This document shows, one piece after another, positions 59,821-64,000 of a stretch of DNA of 64,000 bases. The notes under the pieces were generated by a model, which was not told the origin of the DNA, made no database searches, and saw only the letters and a program-made list of their open reading frames with translations. This stretch comes from Candidatus Faecousia faecavium (GTDB lineage Bacteria > Bacillota > Clostridia > Oscillospirales > Oscillospiraceae). Within the stretch, counting starts at the first letter, position 1; each line of letters begins with the position of its first letter. The DNA lies in assembly GCA_018712645.1 (NCBI GenBank), contig DVGO01000065.1, positions 1-64,000 on the forward strand, in the 5' to 3' direction. The position numbers and the translations under genes were made by a program.

Positions 59821-60498
59821 CTATGCTTTGGGGAAATCGGTATAGGTTTTGCCGGGGAAGACCTTGGCTCCCCGCAGACGAACCAGCTCCGACACGGTAA
59901 CCAGCTCAAATTCTTCTTCCTGCAAAATATCTACAATATCCAGGGCGGCCTTTACGGAGCTGACGGACATATCATGCAGCAGTACAATGTCCCCATCGTC
60001 CACATGTTCCAACACCGCTTTTTCAATGGCGGCGGTATTCTTGGTGGCCCAATCCTTGGGGTCTACCGACCAGCTGAGAATGGCCAGGCCCCGGGCCTGA
60101 GCCACCTGGCGCACATTGTCGGCGCAGCAGCCGCCGGGCGGGCGGAAAAACATGGGATTGCAGCCCGGGGGCAGCAGATCCTGGGTCTGGGAAATCTCCT
60201 GGGCAATGTCCCGCCGGCTCAGGTCCTGCATGTTTTTGTGGGAATACCCATGAAGGCCAATTTCGTGTCCCTCGTCTAAAATCCGCTGGGTAATGTCCGG
60301 ATATTCCGCAATCCGATAGCCGCAGAGGAAAAAGGTAGCCTTGGCACCCCGTTCATACAGACCATCCAGCAGCTGCCGGGTAAAGCGGCCCGAAGGCCCG
60401 TCGTCAAAGGTCAGGGCCACATATTTTTGAACTTCCGCGCCCCGCACCGGCATGGCCAGCAGGGGCAGGCACAGCAGCGCTGCCAGAATTCTTCGCAT
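59821..60498 (-). CDS. exported polysaccharide deacetylase
   Basis: This 225-residue NodB-domain enzyme has a signal peptide (residues 1-20, cleavage near RGA). The catalytic motif is LTFDDGPS (Asp32 and Asp33), the zinc ligands are HGYSH (His83 and His87), and RPPGG lies at 119-123. It probably deacetylates N-acetylglucosamine in peptidoglycan or another surface polymer. It differs from the PdaA-like protein at 19749, which has the TFDAG variant. The ATG at 60498 follows AAGGAAGGG. Confidence 0.9.
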   Translation of the reverse strand: MRRILAALLCLPLLAMPVRGAEVQKYVALTFDDGPSGRFTRQLLDGLYERGAKATFFLCGYRIAEYPDITQRILDEGHEIGLHGYSHKNMQDLSRRDIAQEISQTQDLLPPGCNPMFFRPPGGCCADNVRQVAQARGLAILSWSVDPKDWATKNTAAIEKAVLEHVDDGDIVLLHDMSVSSVKAALDIVDILQEEEFELVTVSELVRLRGAKVFPGKTYTDFPKA

Positions 60499-60604
60499 AA
60501 AAATCCCTTCCTTTCCCGCAGTTTCCCTCCGGTATGGTTTGGCGGTATCTTTCGTTTGACTAGAAACGAAAAATAGGGTATAGTAAAGAATGGAGGGTTG
60601 CGTT

Positions 60605-61405
60605 ATGAATTTGCTTTGCCCCATTTGCGGTGAAAACCTGAATTTGCAGGACAGACGCTATGTCTGCCCGAAAAATCACAGTTTTGACATTGCCCGCCAG
60701 GGCTATGTGAATCTTTTGACTGTGGAGCAGAAGCATTCCCGCTGCCCCGGGGATACCCGGCTTCAGGTGCTTTCCCGCCGGGAATTTCTGGACGGCGGAT
60801 TTTACGCACCCATTGCCGAAATGCTGATCCAAACCGCCCGGGAGCTGGGAATTTCCGGCACGGTTCTGGACGTAGGCTGTGGGGAAGGCTATTACTGCGT
60901 TAAACTGTCCCAGGCACTGGGACTTTCCCTCACCGGCGTGGATATTTCCAAAGAAGCGGTGCGATTTGCCGCCGGAAAGTACAAGGGCCATCAGTGGCTT
61001 TGCGCCACCGCCGCTCACATTCCGGTGGAAGACGCCAGCGCCGATTTGATTACCAGCCTGTTTGCCCTGACCATGCCGGAGGAATTTCACCGGATAGTCA
61101 AACCCGGCGGCTACCTGTTCCAGGTGCTGGCAGCCCAGGATCATCTGCTGGGGCTGAAATCCATCATTTATGACCAGCTGAATTTCAAAGAAAAGGATAC
61201 CATTCCGGAAGTGCCGGGATTTGAGCGGGTAACTTCCATCCCCATCCGCTTTTCCTTTACCGTGGAAGGCGCGCAGGTACAGAATCTGCTGTCCATGACG
61301 CCCCATGTGTTCCGCATCGGAAAAGAGGGCGCCCAGCGGCTGGCGCAAACCCAGCGCCTGACGGATACCGCCAGCTGTATGCTCAACGTCTACCGTCGTG
61401 CTTAA
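60605..61405 (+). CDS. RlmA-type 23S rRNA (guanine-N1)-methyltransferase-like protein
   Basis: This 266-residue SAM-dependent methyltransferase has an N-terminal zinc knuckle (CPICGENL, then CPKNHSFD) and an ARQGYVNLL segment as in RlmA(I)/RlmA(II). The SAM motif VLDVGCGEGYY follows. RlmA methylates G745 or G748 of 23S rRNA; the latter affects tylosin or mycinamicin sensitivity. Which position is used here cannot be decided. The ATG at 60605 is 8 bases after GGAGG. prfA follows after about 110 bases. Confidence 0.88.
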   Translation: MNLLCPICGENLNLQDRRYVCPKNHSFDIARQGYVNLLTVEQKHSRCPGDTRLQVLSRREFLDGGFYAPIAEMLIQTARELGISGTVLDVGCGEGYYCVKLSQALGLSLTGVDISKEAVRFAAGKYKGHQWLCATAAHIPVEDASADLITSLFALTMPEEFHRIVKPGGYLFQVLAAQDHLLGLKSIIYDQLNFKEKDTIPEVPGFERVTSIPIRFSFTVEGAQVQNLLSMTPHVFRIGKEGAQRLAQTQRLTDTASCMLNVYRRA

Positions 61406-61428
61406 CATGCCCCCGAACCGAGGGCGCT

Positions 61429-61521
61429 ATGTCTGGAAAAAAGTCGAACAATAGGAAATCCTACCGGAAAAAGAGGAAACTTTTTGCCGGTTTTCCCAAA
61501 TACGGAGATTTGGAATGCTGA
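61429..61521 (+). CDS. possible 30-residue basic peptide upstream of prfA
   Basis: A small frame from ATG 61429 to TGA 61521 encodes 30 residues, ten of them Lys or Arg, and its stop overlaps the start of prfA. A GAGGG lies a few bases upstream of its ATG. The frame might act as a coupling leader, but it is short enough to be chance. Confidence 0.25.
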   Translation: MSGKKSNNRKSYRKKRKLFAGFPKYGDLEC

Positions 61522-62576
61522 ATAAATTACAAGATCTTTGCAACAAATACGAAGAGCTCTGCGCAAAATCCGAACAGCCGGATTTTTACGCCGACCCGAA
61601 AAAGGCGGCCCGGCTGATTAAAGAAAAAAATGACCTGGAACCCATTGTGGAAGCTTACCAGGCCTACTGCCAGGCCCAGCAGGATATGGAAGAAGCCCAG
61701 GAACTGATGGCCGATCCGGAAATGAAAGAGCTGTGCCAGGAAACCTACACCCAGGCCAAGGCCCAGAAGGAGCAGCTGTATGACAAGCTGCAGATTCTGC
61801 TGCTGCCCAAAGATCCCAACGACGACAAAAACGTGATTGTGGAGATCCGGGGCGGCGTCGGCGGCGAGGAAAGCGCCCTGTTTGCCCACAGCCTTTTTCG
61901 GATGTATTCCATGTACGCCGCCAAAATGGGCTGGAAAATTGAGCTGATGAACTACAGCGAAACGGAACTGGGAGGCGTGAAGGAAGCGGATTTTCTGGTG
62001 GTGGGCCGGGGCGCCTACTCCCGGCTGAAGTATGAATCCGGCGTACACCGGGTTCAGCGGGTGCCGGAAACCGAATCCGGCGGCCGGGTTCATACCTCCA
62101 CTGCCACGGTAGCCGTGCTGCCGGAAATGGACGAGGTGGATGTGCAGATCAATCCGGCGGACATCGAAATGCAGGTCTACCGGGCCAGCGGCGCCGGTGG
62201 TCAGCACGTCAACAAAACCTCCTCCGCCGTCCGGCTGATTCATAAGCCCAGCGGCATTGTGGTGGCCTGCCAGGAAGAGCGCAGCCAGGTGCAGAACCGG
62301 GAAAAGTGTATGCGGATGCTGGCCAGCAAGCTCTATGAAATTGAAGCCACCCGGCAGGAAAGCGAAGTCACCGGCATGCGCCGCAGCCAGGTAGGCACCG
62401 GCATGCGCAATGAACGCATCCGTACCTACAATTTCCCCCAGGGCCGGGTCACCGACCACCGGATTAACCTGACCCTGTACCGGATTGATTCGGTAATGGA
62501 CGGGGATCTGGACGAGATCATCAGCGCCCTGGCTGCCAGCGACCAGGCGGAAAAACTGAAACACGCACACGGATGA
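61515..62576 (+). CDS. prfA: peptide chain release factor 1
   Basis: RF1 ends translation at UAA and UAG. The 353-residue protein has the codon-reading tripeptide Pro-Glu-Thr within RVPETESGGRVHTS and the hydrolysis motif GGQ at residues 228-230 (SGAGGQHVNKTSSAV). Its glutamine is the usual target of PrmC methylation. GGAG lies 8 bases before the ATG. It is followed by tsaE after 10 bases, so translation termination and tRNA modification genes share an operon. Confidence 0.97.
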   Translation: MLNKLQDLCNKYEELCAKSEQPDFYADPKKAARLIKEKNDLEPIVEAYQAYCQAQQDMEEAQELMADPEMKELCQETYTQAKAQKEQLYDKLQILLLPKDPNDDKNVIVEIRGGVGGEESALFAHSLFRMYSMYAAKMGWKIELMNYSETELGGVKEADFLVVGRGAYSRLKYESGVHRVQRVPETESGGRVHTSTATVAVLPEMDEVDVQINPADIEMQVYRASGAGGQHVNKTSSAVRLIHKPSGIVVACQEERSQVQNREKCMRMLASKLYEIEATRQESEVTGMRRSQVGTGMRNERIRTYNFPQGRVTDHRINLTLYRIDSVMDGDLDEIISALAASDQAEKLKHAHG

Positions 62577-62586
62577 GGAATCTGAC

Positions 62587-63027
62587 ATGATGGAATTCAT
62601 TACCAACTCCCCTGCCGAAACCGAGAACCTGGGGGCCGCTTTGGGAAAGCTGCTTCCTGCGGGAACGATTCTGGCCTACCGGGGAGATCTGGGGGCGGGA
62701 AAAACCGCCTTCACCCGGGGACTGGCCCGGGGCTTGGGCTGTAACGAACTGGTCACCAGCCCGACTTATACAATCGTCAATGAATACTTAGGCGGACGGC
62801 TGCCCCTGTTTCACTTTGATATGTACCGGCTGCGCTCTTCCGAGGACCTGTGGGACATCGGCTGGGAGGACTACCTGGAGCGCGGGGGCGTCTGCGCTGT
62901 GGAGTGGAGCGAAAATGTAGCCGATGCGCTGGAGGATGCCCTTACCATTACCATTGAAAAGCTGGGAGAAACTTCCCGGCGGATTACCCTGGAAGGAGGG
63001 GATTTCCTTGCAGATCTTAGCCTTTGA
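62587..63027 (+). CDS. tsaE: tRNA threonylcarbamoyladenosine biosynthesis ATPase TsaE
   Basis: TsaE drives cycles of the TsaBD complex that makes t6A37 in tRNA. The 146-residue protein has Walker A GDLGAGKT at residues 33-40, then SPTYTIVNEY and FHFDMYRL segments typical of the family. A second ATG one codon later is possible. Its 3' end overlaps tsaB by 20 bases. Confidence 0.95.
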   Translation: MMEFITNSPAETENLGAALGKLLPAGTILAYRGDLGAGKTAFTRGLARGLGCNELVTSPTYTIVNEYLGGRLPLFHFDMYRLRSSEDLWDIGWEDYLERGGVCAVEWSENVADALEDALTITIEKLGETSRRITLEGGDFLADLSL

Positions 63028-63712
63028 AACCAGCGCCAAGGCTGCCTCTGTGGCGCTTCTGGAAGATGGGAAACTGCTGGGGGAAAGCTACCAGAACACC
63101 GGACTGACCCATAGCCAGACTCTGATGGTTATGGCCCAGCAGCTGCTGGAGCAGTGCGGAAAAACCGTGGCGGACATCACCGCTGTGGCGGTGGCCGCTG
63201 GCCCCGGCTCTTTTACGGGCGTGCGCATCGGCACGGCGGCAGCCAAGGGCTTTGCCTGGGGCGCCCAGCTTCCTTGCTATGGCGTCAGTACATTGGAAGC
63301 CATGGCAGAGCATCTGGGAATCTACCAGGGATACATCTGCCCCTGCATGGATGCCCGGCGCAGTCAGGTGTATAATGCCCTGTTTCTTGCCCAGAAAGGA
63401 GACCTGAAGCGGCTTCGGGAGGACCGGGCCATCGCCCTTGCCGACCTGGCAGCGGAACTGAAAACCCTGGATGGCCCCATTTTCCTGGTGGGAGACGGAA
63501 GCGAACTGTGCTACCGTACCCTGCATCCGGAAATTCCCAACCTGGTGCTGCCGAAAGAACATCAGATGCACCAGCGGGCCACGGGCGTTGCCCTGGCAGC
63601 GGCAAAAAAAATCGCCGCAGGAGAACCCGGCGATGGAAATAGCCTGGTTCCCAACTACCTGCGCCTGAGCCAGGCAGAGCGGGAACGGCTGGAACGAGAA
63701 AACAAACAGTAA
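63008..63712 (+). CDS. tsaB: tRNA threonylcarbamoyladenosine biosynthesis protein TsaB
   Basis: TsaB is the non-catalytic partner of TsaD in t6A synthesis. The 234-residue ASKHA-fold protein has ILAFETSAKAASVAL at the start and AAGPGSFTGVRIG, the hallmark of the family. The start is a TTG at 63008, about 7 bases after GGAGGGG inside tsaE. The overlap supports coupled translation. Confidence 0.95.
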   Translation: MQILAFETSAKAASVALLEDGKLLGESYQNTGLTHSQTLMVMAQQLLEQCGKTVADITAVAVAAGPGSFTGVRIGTAAAKGFAWGAQLPCYGVSTLEAMAEHLGIYQGYICPCMDARRSQVYNALFLAQKGDLKRLREDRAIALADLAAELKTLDGPIFLVGDGSELCYRTLHPEIPNLVLPKEHQMHQRATGVALAAAKKIAAGEPGDGNSLVPNYLRLSQAERERLERENKQ

Positions 63713-63740
63713 GCAACCATATAAAAAGGAGAGATAGATA

Positions 63741-64000
63741 ATGGCAACCGTTCATGTGATTGACCATCCCCTGATTCAGCACAAGTTGGCAATTCTGCGC
63801 AGCAAGGATACCCCGGTGAAGGAGTTCCGGGAACTGGTAGGTGAAATTGCCGGACTGATGTGCTACGAAGCCACCCGGAATCTGCCCACCAAGGAAGTCA
63901 CCGTGGAAACCCCCATTACCACCGCAAAATGCCGGATGCTCTCTGGTAAGAAGCTGGCCATTGTGCCGGTGCTGCGGGCGGGTCTTGGCATGGTGGACAA
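63741..64000 (+). CDS. upp: uracil phosphoribosyltransferase, 5' part
   Basis: The first 86 codons are present before the window ends. The protein begins [25 protein letters not shown], continues with [22 protein letters not shown] and reaches [12 protein letters not shown], which are typical of Upp. The enzyme makes UMP from uracil and PRPP. An AAGGAGA site precedes the ATG, 28 bases after tsaB. The catalytic C-terminal part lies outside the window. Confidence 0.95.
   Translation, partial: MATVHVIDHPLIQHKLAILRSKDTPVKEFRELVGEIAGLMCYEATRNLPTKEVTVETPITTAKCRMLSGKKLAIVPVLRAGLGMVD

Overview
The window looks like chromosome of a gut-type anaerobic Firmicute, probably a member of the Oscillospiraceae/Ruminococcaceae. 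The base composition is moderately GC-rich. Shine-Dalgarno sites are strong (AGGAGG), and promoters are SigA-type with exact 17-nt spacers. Further pointers are Firmicute-type genes (mrnC, rqcH, a ymfF/ymfH-like M16 pair, PerR), anaerobic peroxide defence (rubredoxin-rubrerythrin) and a CO dehydrogenase/acetyl-CoA synthase operon. The lineage is inferred from gene content, not from a phylogeny.

Layout. 1-7.8 kb: LTA-synthase-like protein, membrane-anchored TIM-barrel protein, prmA, an M16 peptidase pair and lgt. 7.8-14 kb: a LacI-controlled alpha-glucan operon (lipoprotein, two permeases, LacI regulator, malQ). 14-21.8 kb: thiN, a CtpE-like P-type ATPase, a MocR regulator, a degenerate ADP-ribosylglycohydrolase, a PdaA-like deacetylase and a secreted RCC1-repeat protein. 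21.8-25.5 kb: redox and metal island: rubrerythrin, desulforedoxin-like protein, PerR, CooT, a His-rich protein, a divergent His-tailed CsoR/RcnR-type repressor, a tandem tRNA-like cloverleaf repeat and tRNA-Gly. 25.5-36.4 kb: rpsF-ssb-rpsR, amidohydrolase, a PadR cluster, a Gx transporter, mrnC, rqcH, an MFS protein, a phospholipase-C-like protein and an AlaX editing protein. 36.4-46 kb: a sialic-acid (Neu5Ac) cluster with an RpiR regulator, AGE epimerase, YesL-like protein, SGNH esterase, ABC importer, nanA and a ROK protein. 46-48 kb: DUF3796-like/XRE pair and an MFS exporter with a probable translational-attenuation leader. 48-53 kb: cooS-cooC-acsB. 53-64 kb: U32 protein, maf, mreC-mreD-mrdA, a deacetylase, rlmA-like methyltransferase, prfA, tsaE, tsaB and the start of upp.

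Connections. The CODH and ACS active sites need nickel. CooC is encoded in their operon. CooT and a polyhistidine protein lie about 26 kb away, divergent from a CsoR-type repressor with its own histidine tail. Similar C-tract/G-tract palindromes occur at the repressor promoter region and upstream of the CODH promoter, so I suggest one nickel-responsive regulon. The sialic-acid genes resemble a lyase plus AGE-epimerase plus ROK-kinase route. Both sugar importers lack an ATPase gene and must share one encoded elsewhere.

The most unusual non-coding structure is a 111-bp four-stem cloverleaf present twice with two differences. It is bounded by inverted copies of a tRNA T-arm sequence, and one copy carries a 22-bp duplicate of the 3' end of the adjacent tRNA-Gly.
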